Source: Plasmodium relictum
Taxonomy: Eukaryota > Apicomplexa > Aconoidasida > Haemosporida > Plasmodiidae
DNA length: 64,000 bases
Reading direction: 5' to 3'
Assembly: GCF_900005765.1 (NCBI RefSeq)
Contig: NC_041690.1
Span: 1,860,001 to 1,924,000, forward strand
The notes under the pieces are model-generated. The model was not told where the DNA came from. It did no database searches and saw only the letters and a list, made by a program, of their open reading frames with translations. The stretch's first letter is position 1; each line of letters opens with the position of its first letter. This document shows positions 1-10,921 of this stretch, in pieces. The position numbers and the translations under genes were made by a program.

Positions 1-2420
1 TTTCAAAATACAATGAAGCCATATGTCTTGTACCATCGGATGATTCTTCAAATAAATTGTTTCCAGCTTTAGTAAGATCATTAAAAATGAATAACATAAG
101 TAAAAATAAAATTTTAGAAAACATTATTTCAGAATATGAGCCTTTTCTTAAGTGGTATTTAACTAATATAAAATCAGAGAAAGAAAAATATTTAAATGTT
201 CATGATTTAGCTATTTTTGCTACCATGTATGAATTTCAGTATTTTCCTGAATACTCTCATAATACTTCTATTATACGGTCACAAAGAAATTTTACGTCTT
301 ATATTGAACATGAATTAACAGAACTTGTTTATTTAAAAAATGAATATTTGGAGTTAAGTAGAAAAAGAAAATTTACAGAAAAAAAGGAGTTAATGAAAGA
401 ATTTAATCCTGTTTTTCCTCACGCTTCATCTAATACTCCTTCTATATCTTCTGCTTCTGGTATTTCAACTCCTTCTTTCATATATTTTGAACCATCTGCT
501 CCTCCTTATTCATCATCTGATTCTATTAATTCAACTGCTTTCACATATCCTCAACCATATGCTCCTCCTTCTTTAAGATCTTTTGATTCCTTCAATTTTT
601 CAATTCCTCAATCCTCTAGAAATTTTAATACATTTCATCCTACCATAGTTTCCTATAATCCTTCTTCATATACTGCTTCATCATCTCTTTTTTCTAGAAA
701 TTATCAACCTTTTTCTTTTAATAATCCTTTCGACTCTCCACATTTTTCTCATTCTTCTAGATCTCAATTCAAACCAGTTCGCCCATATGATTTCCCTATT
801 CCTTCCTCAACTACTACTCTCTCTGAATCCTTATCAAATCCTACTTCTACCGCTATTTCTACTCCTATTGATAATGCTTCCCCTAATCCTTATTTGAGCA
901 ATACAATCGTTAGTACTGATACACCTTCTGTTACCGATACTATTATTTCGAATACATCTCCAGTTCAAATTTCTCATCCCACCTCCTTAAATTTGCATCC
1001 TACTACGTCAAATACAACTCTTAATTCTCCTACTAAATATAGTATTACTCCTTCTTATCAATCTTTCTCTTCTTCTCCTTCTAGTGTTATTATGAATACT
1101 TCTAATCTTAATGAATCAAATTATGAAAAACTAGGAGCTAAACCCAAGCATAGATCTTCAATTAGGGCTTATAAAATAGCAAAAAAAGAAAAAGAAAAAG
1201 AAAAAGAAAAAGAAAAAATGCAAAAAGGGAATTCAAGAAAAACAAGAGAAAAAGAAAAATATGCTCATAAAATAATTGGGCCTATGAGATCCTCAAGTTT
1301 TGAATCTGCAATAAGTGCGTTTACTGATAAATTTAGGAAAACAGATAGTACTAGTGAAAAGGGAAAAAATAAAACTATGAAAATTAAAGGAGAATCTTCA
1401 GAAAATTCGGATGATAATAAAAAAGTAATAAAAAATAAATTGAAAAACAAAAAAAGTAAGTCAATGCCTAAATTAAATGATTTGGAAATGGATAATTTAA
1501 CAGAACCTTCAAGTGTTGAAGGAGATAAAAAGAGTTTTCAATTCCCAAAAGAAACTTCTTTCGCTGAAGTAAATTCAAATATAAATGTGAATATAGGTTC
1601 AAATCCTGAACAACGTATTTATGAAAATGTTGATGGAGAATATGAAAATATTTTAAAAGATATAGATGAAGATGGTATTAGAACATACGAACAGTTAGTT
1701 ATATCGGAATTATCATTACTCGAAGGTGTTGATATAAATACGATAACTTATATAGAAGAAAATATAGATTCCTATAAATCTATAAATGATTATAAAACTG
1801 TAGTTATGGGAACCCAACTATGTAGTTTTCCGTATAAAATAGGAGACTTTATAAAGTTATATGATATGGATGATATGATAAAACATATAAAAAAAGTGTC
1901 TTCTGAACCTAATAAGCGTAAATATTTTATCTTAAAAAGTAATTCTTACGGAAAACAGATAATGAATAATAGAGGTATTATTACAAAAAGTATTCAATGC
2001 ATTTCAAAAAATGTCACTATAGGTGCATACTCTATATGGAATAATGAATTTCACGTATCTAATAATGGAATGGTTTTAAAAACTGAAACTTTAGAAGAAA
2101 AAATATTAGCTTATTATATTGAAAGAATGTATTGGGGATCTAATGGTTATTTATATAACGATGACATAAATGCCTTACAAGCTATTCTTGATATTGGTTT
2201 AATTATCTTTGAAGATGGGAAAACTGAATTAAATATAAATTCTGCAATTTATGGAAAATACAGAATTTCTCTATTATTTTATTCTATAAATAGGTTTTAT
2301 TTTTCCTTAGTAAATCATATTGAATTAGTTGGTGGTATGCAAGTTTGCCATACTGGTTATATGGCTAAAAATTTGCCTAAATCTCTTACATGTTTAATAG
2401 ATGATAAGAATAACACATGA
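1..2420 (+). CDS. Partial intronless S/T/P-rich protein with possible OTU-like C-terminus
   Basis: The frame is already open at base 3, so the true start lies left of the window; 805 residues are visible and end at a TGA. I do not recognise the family. The first ~130 residues are globular-looking. About residues 138-370 are rich in Ser, Thr, Pro, Tyr and Phe. A KE run follows at about 392-406, then a basic and acidic linker. The last ~200 residues look globular, with WGS, then DINALQAIL, then ISLLF and FYFSLV. That spacing recalls the end of OTU cysteine proteases, but the position expected to hold the catalytic His reads Arg and no clear catalytic Cys box is visible. OTU is therefore only a suggestion. 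The S/T/P part is visibly richer in C than the neighbouring genes and lacks their Asn/Lys bias. It converges with the NAE1 gene. It could be a lineage-specific or mobile-element-derived gene. Confidence 0.8.
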   Translation, partial: SKYNEAICLVPSDDSSNKLFPALVRSLKMNNISKNKILENIISEYEPFLKWYLTNIKSEKEKYLNVHDLAIFATMYEFQYFPEYSHNTSIIRSQRNFTSYIEHELTELVYLKNEYLELSRKRKFTEKKELMKEFNPVFPHASSNTPSISSASGISTPSFIYFEPSAPPYSSSDSINSTAFTYPQPYAPPSLRSFDSFNFSIPQSSRNFNTFHPTIVSYNPSSYTASSSLFSRNYQPFSFNNPFDSPHFSHSSRSQFKPVRPYDFPIPSSTTTLSESLSNPTSTAISTPIDNASPNPYLSNTIVSTDTPSVTDTIISNTSPVQISHPTSLNLHPTTSNTTLNSPTKYSITPSYQSFSSSPSSVIMNTSNLNESNYEKLGAKPKHRSSIRAYKIAKKEKEKEKEKEKMQKGNSRKTREKEKYAHKIIGPMRSSSFESAISAFTDKFRKTDSTSEKGKNKTMKIKGESSENSDDNKKVIKNKLKNKKSKSMPKLNDLEMDNLTEPSSVEGDKKSFQFPKETSFAEVNSNINVNIGSNPEQRIYENVDGEYENILKDIDEDGIRTYEQLVISELSLLEGVDINTITYIEENIDSYKSINDYKTVVMGTQLCSFPYKIGDFIKLYDMDDMIKHIKKVSSEPNKRKYFILKSNSYGKQIMNNRGIITKSIQCISKNVTIGAYSIWNNEFHVSNNGMVLKTETLEEKILAYYIERMYWGSNGYLYNDDINALQAILDIGLIIFEDGKTELNINSAIYGKYRISLLFYSINRFYFSLVNHIELVGGMQVCHTGYMAKNLPKSLTCLIDDKNNT

Positions 2421-2899
2421 AAATTTTAAAAAAATTCAGTAAGAAATATATATTTAAAATAAAGAATATAACAAATGAAAAAAAAAGGAAGAATTATTTT
2501 TTTATATTAATTGAAGTCATAAATATATATATACATTGGTTAATCTAAAATTAAAAAAAAATAACTCAAAATTTATTAAATGCTTTTTTTTTCCCCTACT
2601 TTTTTTAATTTTATATTTAAATTTTATGATTTTAATTTATAGGATTTAATTTCTTATTTTCAATATACGCATATATATATATATTTTAATTTATATATTA
2701 TTTATTATTTTTTTTTTAAATATTTATATCTTAGATAAATTCAATATTTTTTACCATTTAAAAAATATAAGTACAGTTTTAGCATATTAGTTTTTTCTTT
2801 TTTTTTTGTTATGTTTTAGTACATTAAAATATTTATTGTTCATGCTTGTTGATTTTACTTTTTTTGGATACTGTTTTTTTTTTCTATTCAATTATACTG
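2421..2899. other. Intergenic spacer, convergent 3' ends
   Basis: This AT-rich spacer lies between the stop of the left-edge gene and the stop of NAE1 on the opposite strand. It holds T and A homopolymers and short TA runs. I see no coding exon or RNA gene. A short hydrophobic frame starting near 2806 runs into the antisense of NAE1 and looks like chance. Confidence 0.6.
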
Positions 2900-4519
2900 C
2901 TATTTACATTTTTTTAAAAAGAAATAATTTAAATAAGGTTTTAAAAAAAGTGCACATATTTTTAAAATTTCTTGAGTTATCAATCCTGATAAAAGTAGTG
3001 ATAGGCAAATATTATTAATATTCGTGTATTGATTATGACTAATAAATATATTGTTAATATTTTCTATTTTTTGTAATAAAATATTTTTATTTATATCTAT
3101 TAACGAACATACGCGTACTATTGATTTATCATTTTTATTAGACAAAAAAGATAGGTATTTCTTTTCTTGTTGATACTTTGTATTAACTTTCTTTTTAAGA
3201 TTAATAAACAAAGGATTTTCACAAAAAATCAAGATATCATTTTTTCGATTACATAATAATGGTTTACTTTTTTTTTTAATAATTTCATTATTTGAATTAC
3301 ATTTTTCTTCTTCGGAAAAAGAGTTAGAAACATATGTTTCTTTGTTTAATAGGCTGAAATTATTTTCATAAATTTGCTCACGAAAACTAACTAAATATAA
3401 ATATAAAAAATCTAAAAAATTATTAAATATATTATTTTCATTTTCGTTATTTTTACTTTTCCTAATTAAATGAAAATTAGAGAAAAAATAAGTAAAATAG
3501 GATATATTAAATAATTTCTTAAAATTATATTTTCTCTTTTTTTTACCAATTAAATATTCAATTTCCTTTTTGTCTGATATGTTTCTTCTTTGTAAAATAT
3601 TATTAATTTGTTCATCATTAAAATTAAAATTAAATAAATAAGGTAAATTTTTTTTTTTTTTTATAAAACTTTTATATACGGCTAAGAATATGAATAAATG
3701 AGTCTTGCTCATTGATTTTTTATTCCTTAAAAAATAATTTATCCTTAGAATAATTTTATTTAAATCAATAATATTACTTATCATATTCATATTAAAATTT
3801 AAGTTTGTTAATTCAATTTTTTTTTTAATAAACTCAAAAAAATTAATTTTTTTATCTGATAATTTGCGAAAATCTTCATTGCATTTAACTAAAAATAAAA
3901 TTTTGTTTGATGGAGTATTTGTTTGAAAAAAATTAAATTCCATATTATTTACATATTTCTTTAACTCGTTATTTAGTGAAATGGATACATAATAATAAAA
4001 AGAAAAATCATCTTTTTTATCATCAATCATGTATAAGTGGTTTTTTGTGCATATATTTAAATAGCCTATGAAACCATTTGAATGACAAGTAATAATATTT
4101 TTATTGTTTTCTATACATAATTTTTCTATTATTAAATTATTTTTTACTGATAAATTACAAATTATAATATCATAAGAGTTGTTTTTTAATATCACATTAT
4201 GAAAATATTGTATAGGATTTTCAATGATGCATTCAATATTTGCATTTTTATTTATATTCATCAAATTATTTTTTATAACCTTACATTTATAATCATTTAC
4301 CATATCAGTACAAAAGATATAATAATTGGAATCATGAGAAGAACTTAATTCATTATCAACAATAATTAAATTGCTAATTCCACTTAATATTAGCCCTTTA
4401 GCAATTTCTAAAATAATTAAACTACTCCCTAAAATACATACAAAGCTATTCATTAAAATTTCTTGATGTTCCACTCCCCATAAAGATATTTGCCTTTTAA
4501 ATTTTTCATAATTTTTCAT
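2900..4519 (-). CDS. NAE1: NEDD8-activating enzyme E1 regulatory subunit (APPBP1/ULA1-like)
   Basis: This is a single-exon, 539-residue protein, close to the ~534 residues of human NAE1. The N-terminus has the family signature YEKFKRQISLWG followed by a ThiF/MoeB-type Rossmann segment (FVCILGSSLIILEI ... NLIIVDN). Near residues 145-160 comes the N-GFIGYLNI segment, matching the family's GLVGYMRI. The C-terminus has the LLLSGLITQEILKI helix typical of E1 adenylation domains. There is no catalytic Cys domain of its own. In known systems this subunit pairs with UBA3, which carries the ATP site and the catalytic Cys, to charge NEDD8 for cullin modification. The glycine-rich ATP loop is weak, as expected for the non-catalytic half. 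The start is the first in-frame ATG. The less likely alternative is the SUMO E1 subunit AOS1, which is shorter. Confidence 0.85.
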   Translation of the reverse strand: MKNYEKFKRQISLWGVEHQEILMNSFVCILGSSLIILEIAKGLILSGISNLIIVDNELSSSHDSNYYIFCTDMVNDYKCKVIKNNLMNINKNANIECIIENPIQYFHNVILKNNSYDIIICNLSVKNNLIIEKLCIENNKNIITCHSNGFIGYLNICTKNHLYMIDDKKDDFSFYYYVSISLNNELKKYVNNMEFNFFQTNTPSNKILFLVKCNEDFRKLSDKKINFFEFIKKKIELTNLNFNMNMISNIIDLNKIILRINYFLRNKKSMSKTHLFIFLAVYKSFIKKKKNLPYLFNFNFNDEQINNILQRRNISDKKEIEYLIGKKKRKYNFKKLFNISYFTYFFSNFHLIRKSKNNENENNIFNNFLDFLYLYLVSFREQIYENNFSLLNKETYVSNSFSEEEKCNSNNEIIKKKSKPLLCNRKNDILIFCENPLFINLKKKVNTKYQQEKKYLSFLSNKNDKSIVRVCSLIDINKNILLQKIENINNIFISHNQYTNINNICLSLLLSGLITQEILKICALFLKPYLNYFFLKKCK

Positions 4520-5161
4520 AATTTAAAAGTTTAAGAATGCATAATAATTCTTATAAAAACTATTGAATATAAAAAAAAAAGTTTTCTTCGAATTAAATAT
4601 AATTTATGAAAAAATAAATAAATGCCTTAAATTAATACTTTACATAAGTAAAATCATATATAATTTAAAAAAGTTAACACAAGTAATATGATATTGTGTA
4701 TATTAAAAAGAATAAATGGTAATAAAATAAAAATATTTAAAATGTGAAATAATTAATAAATAATTTCCATAAAGGAATATTAAAAAAAAAAAAAAAAAAA
4801 AACTTATTTCTATTATACTAATAAAAAAAGAGAAAAAAATTTAAATTATTAATTTGTATTTTTTTCTACATTATTTGAAATAATCTTTTTTAAATCATGA
4901 ATTTTCTATATGTATTCCATTTTAATTTAAAAAAAAGAAAAAAGAAAAAAGGGTTCCAATAAATTAAAAAAATAACATTACAAAAAAAATATATAACTAT
5001 AATGAGTTTAAAATAAAATAACAAAAAAAATAAAATAAAATAAATTTATAGAACTTTTTTATTACATTTTGTATATTCTTAATTTTATTAACAAGGCTAA
5101 TAATGAAAAAATTTTTTTGTTTTTTTTTTTTAAAAATAAAATTTTTATTAAAATGTCTTTA
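4520..5161. other. Intergenic spacer
   Basis: This spacer lies between two minus-strand genes. It would hold the NAE1 promoter and the 3' end of the DUF4602-like gene. It is very AT-rich, with an A run near 4783-4801. I see nothing else. Confidence 0.5.
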
Positions 5162-5986
5162 TCAAAATAATTTTTTTTTGAACTTTTTTTCTTTTTTTCT
5201 TTTTCTAAAAACATCTTGCATATCAATAAAATTACCGCTTTGAATTTTAACACCTAATATTTTTTCTTTTTCTTTTCTTTTTAATATATATTTTTTTATT
5301 GACTTCTTACGACACATAAGTTCAGGGTAGTGAATTTTTCTACTTTTATCAAATTTTCCTCCTAATGTTTTAATTTGATGATTTTCAACATTTTTTCTCT
5401 GAAATTTATTTAAGTATGGTAATGATAATTTTCTAATTTCATGTACTGTTTCCATGAAATTTTTTTTTAATTCCATTTTTTCTTTATATATTTCTTTTTT
5501 CTTTTGTTCAGTAGATATGTTTTGGCTTTTTTTTTCAAATTTTATTCCCTTATTTTCTTTATTTAATTTTTGATCTGAAGAGTATATTTCTGTATTCCCT
5601 TTTTTTTGCATATTACTTAACTTCGAAACATTAACTATTTCATTTATATTATTAGTTACATTTAAATGATCTCTAGATTTATTTTCTTTTTTATTCTCTT
5701 TTTTTATTTTTTTATAAGTACTGTAATGTTGACTCTTATCTTTTTTTGATAAAACTTTATCAATTAAATTATCATTTTCTTTTCTATATTTTAAATCACT
5801 TGTTTCTTTCTTATTATGAATGTTAAGTTCTTTATTATCTGTGTATATATTTTTACTAATTTTATCTTTTTTTTTTGATTTTTTATTCAATAATATTTTT
5901 TCATCGTCTGAAAACCCCCATATTTTATCCATGTATTTTTGTAAATTTAATTCTTTATTTGAAGCTTTTTTTTGAACCTTTTTCAT
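5162..5986 (-). CDS. DUF4602-like basic protein (C1orf131-type)
   Basis: This is a single-exon, 274-residue, very Lys-rich protein. Residues 1-165 are low-complexity charged sequence. The conserved part is the last ~110 residues: VHEIRKLSLPYLNKFQRK, then LGGK, then IHYPELMCRKKSIKK, and a final run of basic residues. That layout (aromatic/Leu helix, QRK, LGGK, Pro-Tyr-x-x-Leu, RK-x-x-KK) resembles the DUF4602 family, whose human member C1orf131 is a nucleolar small-subunit processome factor. A role in ribosome assembly is therefore inferred. The basic composition fits a nucleolar protein. It diverges from SmE across 463 bp. The assignment rests on a short motif region and could be wrong. Confidence 0.6.
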   Translation of the reverse strand: MKKVQKKASNKELNLQKYMDKIWGFSDDEKILLNKKSKKKDKISKNIYTDNKELNIHNKKETSDLKYRKENDNLIDKVLSKKDKSQHYSTYKKIKKENKKENKSRDHLNVTNNINEIVNVSKLSNMQKKGNTEIYSSDQKLNKENKGIKFEKKSQNISTEQKKKEIYKEKMELKKNFMETVHEIRKLSLPYLNKFQRKNVENHQIKTLGGKFDKSRKIHYPELMCRKKSIKKYILKRKEKEKILGVKIQSGNFIDMQDVFRKRKKEKKFKKKLF

Positions 5987-6104
5987 TTTACCAAAAAATG
6001 AATCTAATAAATAAATAAAATATAATTAAAAAACAGAATTCAAAAAATTTTACAATCAAAATTTTTTTGAATACTTTTTAAAATATTATTATACAAATTA
6101 TCTA

Positions 6105-6145
<41 letters not shown>

Positions 6146-6449
6146 CACCTATAAATAATTAAAATTAAATATCGAAACTTCTTAATTATAAAGAAATAAT
6201 TTATATTATAAAAAAAAAAGTAAGTAAATGCATATTGTATATATAAATAATTAAAAAGAATCAATTTAAAATTTGCAAATATTAAAAATTGTTTTTTCTT
6301 TTAGAAAAAAAATTTAATAAAACTTAGTATTCTGCTTTAAAAAATTATATATAATAGTTATAAATACATTAAAATTTTTTTATTCTTATTGTATATACTT
6401 TTTTTTTTTCTATTTATTTTATTAATATTTACATATAAAATTAGTGAAA
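5987..6449. promoter_or_regulatory. Divergent promoter spacer (DUF4602-like / SmE)
   Basis: The start codons of the two flanking genes face away from each other across 463 bp, so both promoters should lie here. The region contains a pure T run of about 30 bases (6110-6140) and another T run just upstream of the SmE start. I see no specific factor motif that I can defend. Confidence 0.45.
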
Positions 6450-7235
6450 ATGGCTACTACTAATAAGAAATTACAAAAAATTATGACCCAACCTATAGTA
6501 ATATTACATTAAAAATGAAATTATGTTTCATTTTATTATTATTATTTTTTTTTTTTAATTATTATAGAATCAAATTTTTAGATTTTTCACTAATAAAACA
6601 GTTGTACAAATTTGGCTTTATGATAAGCCAGACATTAGAATTGAAGGAAAAATTTTGGTAATATATTACTTTTAATTATGATTTGTAAATAATTTGTAAA
6701 TTATTTAATATTACTTTATATGATTAAAAAGAGAAAAAGAAAAATAATTAAAATAGAAAAAATCTTCTTTTTTTTTATAAGGGTTTTGATGAATATATGA
6801 ACATGGTTTTAGATGACTCAGAAGAAATTTCAGTTAAAAAAAATTTTAGGAAACAATTGGGAAAGATTTTATTAAAAGGAGATACAATAACACTAATAAT
6901 GGAAGCGTAAAATATATATATTTTTATACTAAGTTTTTTTTATATTCATTTTTAAAATATATGCATGTGTCTTATTAGTTTACATATATGATCATTTTTC
7001 ATTTTTCTTTTTATTTTAATCATATACTAATTATTTATTTATTAATTTTACAACTCAATTTATTCTGAATAAATAACTCATGCTTTTTTATTAAGCTTTT
7101 TTTTTTTTTTTTAATAAAATTTTTAAATTCATATATATAAAATATTATATTCTTTATGGTCTAAATTTTATAACAATTTATTATTTTATTTTTTTTTACT
7201 TTTTTTTTTGCAGACATAAAGGAGAACAAAATTAA
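6450..7235 (+). CDS. SNRPE: Small nuclear ribonucleoprotein E (SmE), 4 exons
   Basis: The exons are 6450-6497, 6568-6657, 6782-6906 and 7214-7235, each with GT-AG ends. The joined product is 94 residues, close to the 92 of human SmE. The N-terminus [16 protein letters not shown] aligns with the human VQKVMVQPINLIFRYL. The Sm1 motif is [19 protein letters not shown] and the Sm2 motif is [17 protein letters not shown]. SmE is one of seven Sm ring proteins that bind the uridine-rich site of the U1, U2, U4 and U5 snRNAs, so it acts in the nuclear spliceosome. The last exon is only 22 bases (split Ala codon, then HKGEQN and a stop). The first two introns are phase 0, and the last splits a codon after two bases. 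No single reading frame covers the gene, so it is easy to miss without splicing. Confidence 0.95.
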
Positions 7236-8096
7236 AAAAAAATTTTATACATTTTTGTTATTTTTTTTTTCCCTTTTTTTTTTTATTTTCTTTTTAATTT
7301 TAAATTATATAAGCATATATATTTTTTTAAAATATTTATTTAATATTAATATGAAAAAAAGTAAAATATAATGTGTCTTCTCATTATTCTATACCATTTG
7401 ATTTTCTATATTGCTTTATTTTATTTTATTTTTTTTAAATGATATTATTTTTATAATTGTATACTAGTTTCTATAGGAGGATGAATGTTACAATATTTAA
7501 TTTTCTTTTTTTTTTCTTTTTGATAATTTAAAAGAAAAAAATAAATAAATTTGTTTTTTTTTTTTTTTTTTTTTTCAATGTGTGAAGTATTTTCATTTAA
7601 ATAATTTTATTTATAAATTTTTAGTAAAATAAAACAATAATTTAATTATTAAACCATTTATATATATTTATAACAAAGCAAAAAGAGTAAATTTACTATT
7701 TATATGAAAAAGAATACATTTGTTCTATTATTGAATTTTTAATAAAACATAAAATAAGAATTTTTTCATTTAAAAAAAATAAAATAAAATAAAAAGTAAT
7801 GATAAAAACAACAAAAAAAAAATTAAAATTATCAATAAAAATAAATGTAAAAGATAATAATATAAGCAAAAACTATAAATTTTAAGTTCAAAAAAAATAA
7901 AAATAAAATAAAATATATATAAATAAATAATATTTATTAAAATATATTAAATAAAATAATATAAAATAAAATAATAAAACAAATATTTTTATTTGAAAAA
8001 AAAAAAAAATATAAAAATAAAATTAATCACAATTAAAAAAAAAAAAATACTTGTTAAAGTTATATTAGGAAAATCATTAACTATTAAAATATTCGC
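7236..8096. other. Intergenic spacer
   Basis: This is the spacer between SmE and lysyl-tRNA synthetase on the same strand, covering the 3' UTR and terminator of the first and the promoter of the second. It contains T runs (for example around 7556-7575), A-rich stretches from about 7770 to 8050, and no coding or RNA gene that I can see. Confidence 0.5.
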
Positions 8097-10297
8097 ATGT
8101 TAAAAGCTTCATCCTTTTTAAAATACAAGAAGCTTAATTTTTATATTACAAAGTATTTTTCTATTAATTTACAAAATCATATTAAAAAAATCTCAAACAA
8201 TTATTCTACTGCAATGAATGATAAAAGGGAGCATGTAAATGAAAACAAAATAGGTTTCCCAGAAGCAAAGTAATTTTAGAATTTTTGAATACTTATGAAA
8301 ATAGATAAAAAAAAAAAAAAAAAACATATATGAATACACAATTCACAACGCATATATACATTTGTAATATTCTTTACAACAATATTCATAATCTATAACT
8401 TTTTTGTTTTGTTTTCCCATTAAAATATAAAATATATTAATATATCTTCTAAGTTTCCTTATATTTTATTATATAAATTTTCTTTTTAGCATATGTATTA
8501 ATTTTTTAAAAATTCATGTTTTATACATAAATATATTTTATTTATTTACTTAATAAGTCTATATACATGATTTTTATAATTATACTGTATAAAAAAATAT
8601 ATATATATCACATACGTATGCATCAGTAATTTTATAAATAAATATGCAATATAAAATTGTTTATTTTATTAATATTTTAGTTTTATACAAACATATTAGT
8701 TATATTTTTTTATTCATTTTATAATTTTAGTGGTGGTAAGCAAGAAAAAGATAAAAAAAAAGAAGATGAAACAGAAATAGATCCAAGATTGTACTATGAA
8801 AATAGGTCGAAATTTATAATTGATCAAAAGAATAATGGAGCAAACCCTTATCCTCATAAATTTGAAAGAACTATTACTATACCCGATTTTATAGAAAAAT
8901 ATAAAAACTTATCAGATGGAGAACATTTAGAGGATACCATTTTAAGCATAACAGGAAGAATAATGAGAGTATCTTCTTCAGGGCAGAAATTGAGATTTTT
9001 TGATTTAGTTGGTGATGGAGAAAAAATACAAGTTTTAGCAAACTACACATTTCATGATCATACGAAATCTAATTTTGCCGAATCTTACGATAAAATAAGA
9101 AGAGGAGATATTGTTGGTATAGTTGGATTCCCTGGAAAAAGTAAGAAAGGAGAGTTGAGTATTTTTCCAAAAGAAACTTTAATATTATCTGCTTGTTTAC
9201 ATATGTTACCTATGAAGTCTGGATTAAAAGATACAGAAATAAGATATAGACAGAGATATTTAGATTTAATTATTAATGAATCTTCTAGGAGCACATTCGT
9301 TACAAGATCAAATATTATAAATTTCTTGAGAAATTTTTTAAATGATAGAGGATTTTTAGAGGTAGAAACTCCTATGATGAATTTAGTTGCTGGAGGTGCT
9401 AATGCAAGGCCTTTTATCACACATCATAATGATTTGAATTTAGATTTATTTTTAAGAATAGCTCCTGAATTGTATTTAAAAATGTTAATTATTGGCGGTT
9501 TGGATAAAGTTTATGAAATTGGAAAAATGTTTAGAAATGAAGGTATTGATAATTCACATAACCCTGAATATACTTCTTGTGAGTTCTATTGGGCTTATGC
9601 AGATTTTCATGACTTAATTAAGTGGTCTGAGGATTTTTTTTCTAGTCTTGTATATCATTTGTTTGGTTCTTATAAGATATTATACAATAAAGATGGATAT
9701 GACAAGCCTCCTGTTGAAATTGATTTTTCTCCACCATATCCTAAATTGTCTTTGGTAGAAGAAATTGAAAAAATGGCTAACGTTAAATTAGAACAACCTT
9801 TTGATTCTGATGAAACTGTAGAGAAAATGATTAACCTTTTAAAAACTAATAAAGTTGAATTACCTAATCCTCCAACAGCTGCTAAACTATTGGACCAATT
9901 AGCTTCTCACTTTTTAGAAAATAGATACGTTAATAAACCTTTCTTCATTATTGAACATCCACAAATCATGAGTCCTTTAGCAAAGTATCATCGATCTAAG
10001 CCAGGCTTAACAGAAAGATTGGAAATGTTTATATGTGGTAAAGAAGTTTTGAATGCATATACGGAATTAAATGATCCATTTAAACAAAGAGAATGTTTTA
10101 CAAGTCAACAAAAGGATAGAGAAAAAGGAGATACAGAAGCTTTTCAATTTGATGCAGCTTTTTGTACAGCTTTAGAATATGGATTACCACCAACTGCAGG
10201 TTTGGGGATTGGAATAGATAGAGTTACTATGTTTTTAACTAATAAAAATTGTATTAAAGATGTTATCTTATTTCCCACTATGAGACCTGCTAATTAG
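8097..10297 (+). CDS. KRS1: Cytosolic lysyl-tRNA synthetase (class IIb), 2 exons
   Basis: Exons 8097-8269 and 8731-10297 give 579 residues, four fewer than P. falciparum KRS1 as I recall it. The enzyme charges tRNA-Lys using ATP. Exon 1 encodes a leader. Exon 2 begins in the linker, then IDPRLYYENR starts the OB-fold anticodon-binding domain (to about residue 210), followed by the class II catalytic core. Motif 2 is FRNEGIDNSHNPEYTSCEF and motif 3 is GLGIGIDRVTMFL. The residue before motif 2's FRNE is Met324, where P. falciparum has Val328; Ser340 matches Ser344. The first ATG gives a basic, hydroxylated 40-residue extension (MLKASSFLKYKK...), and a second in-frame Met (MNDKREH) follows at about residue 41. 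The choice of start decides whether a targeting-like leader is made. Confidence 0.95.
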
Positions 10298-10921
10298 CTT
10301 ATCAAAAAAAAAAAAGGTTATCATATATATGTGTTCATTACACAATTGAATTAATTATTAAATAGAGCAAATTTTAAATATTGTTTTTTAATACTTAACG
10401 CATACTCTAAGATTTTTTTTTAATTATAGGAAATAATTAAATCTTTTAATGAATAAAATTCATTGATATAAAAGGAAAAATTTAGTACATTAAAAAGGAA
10501 AAAAAAAAAGGAAAATATATATATATATTCTACCATTATTTTTTTGCCCTTTGTTTTTTTTTTTTTTTTTCTCTTTTCTTTTATATTTTAATTATTTTAT
10601 TTTTTGCTAAATTTATTTTTTTTATTTATATTTATAATTGTTAATTTCAATGATTATTTTCCTTTTTTATTTGTAAGTATTTCTATGTTCAAATAAATAG
10701 ATCCTAAAGACTTTTATATATTAAATAAAAATAAAATTAGAAAAAAAAAAAAACATTCGTAATGTATGTACATTGCAAATAAAAAAAAAGTCTTTTCTTT
10801 TTTTTTTTTATAATCGAATTATCTTTATAATTATTAATGTTTATTATTATAAAAATTGATTACATTATTTTTTCTTTTTTTTTGTATTTATACTATTTTC
10901 TTCATATGATTCCCCATAATA
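10298..10921. other. Intergenic spacer
   Basis: This spacer lies between lysyl-tRNA synthetase and the coiled-coil gene. It consists of A and T runs and a short TA run near 10517-10527. No gene is seen. Confidence 0.5.

Noticed and set aside
1-2420. Left-edge gene as a retrotransposon polyprotein or a SURFIN/STP1-type surface protein
   Set aside because: No reverse transcriptase, protease, integrase or zinc-knuckle motif and no membrane segment is visible in the part shown. The Ser/Thr/Pro richness alone is not enough.
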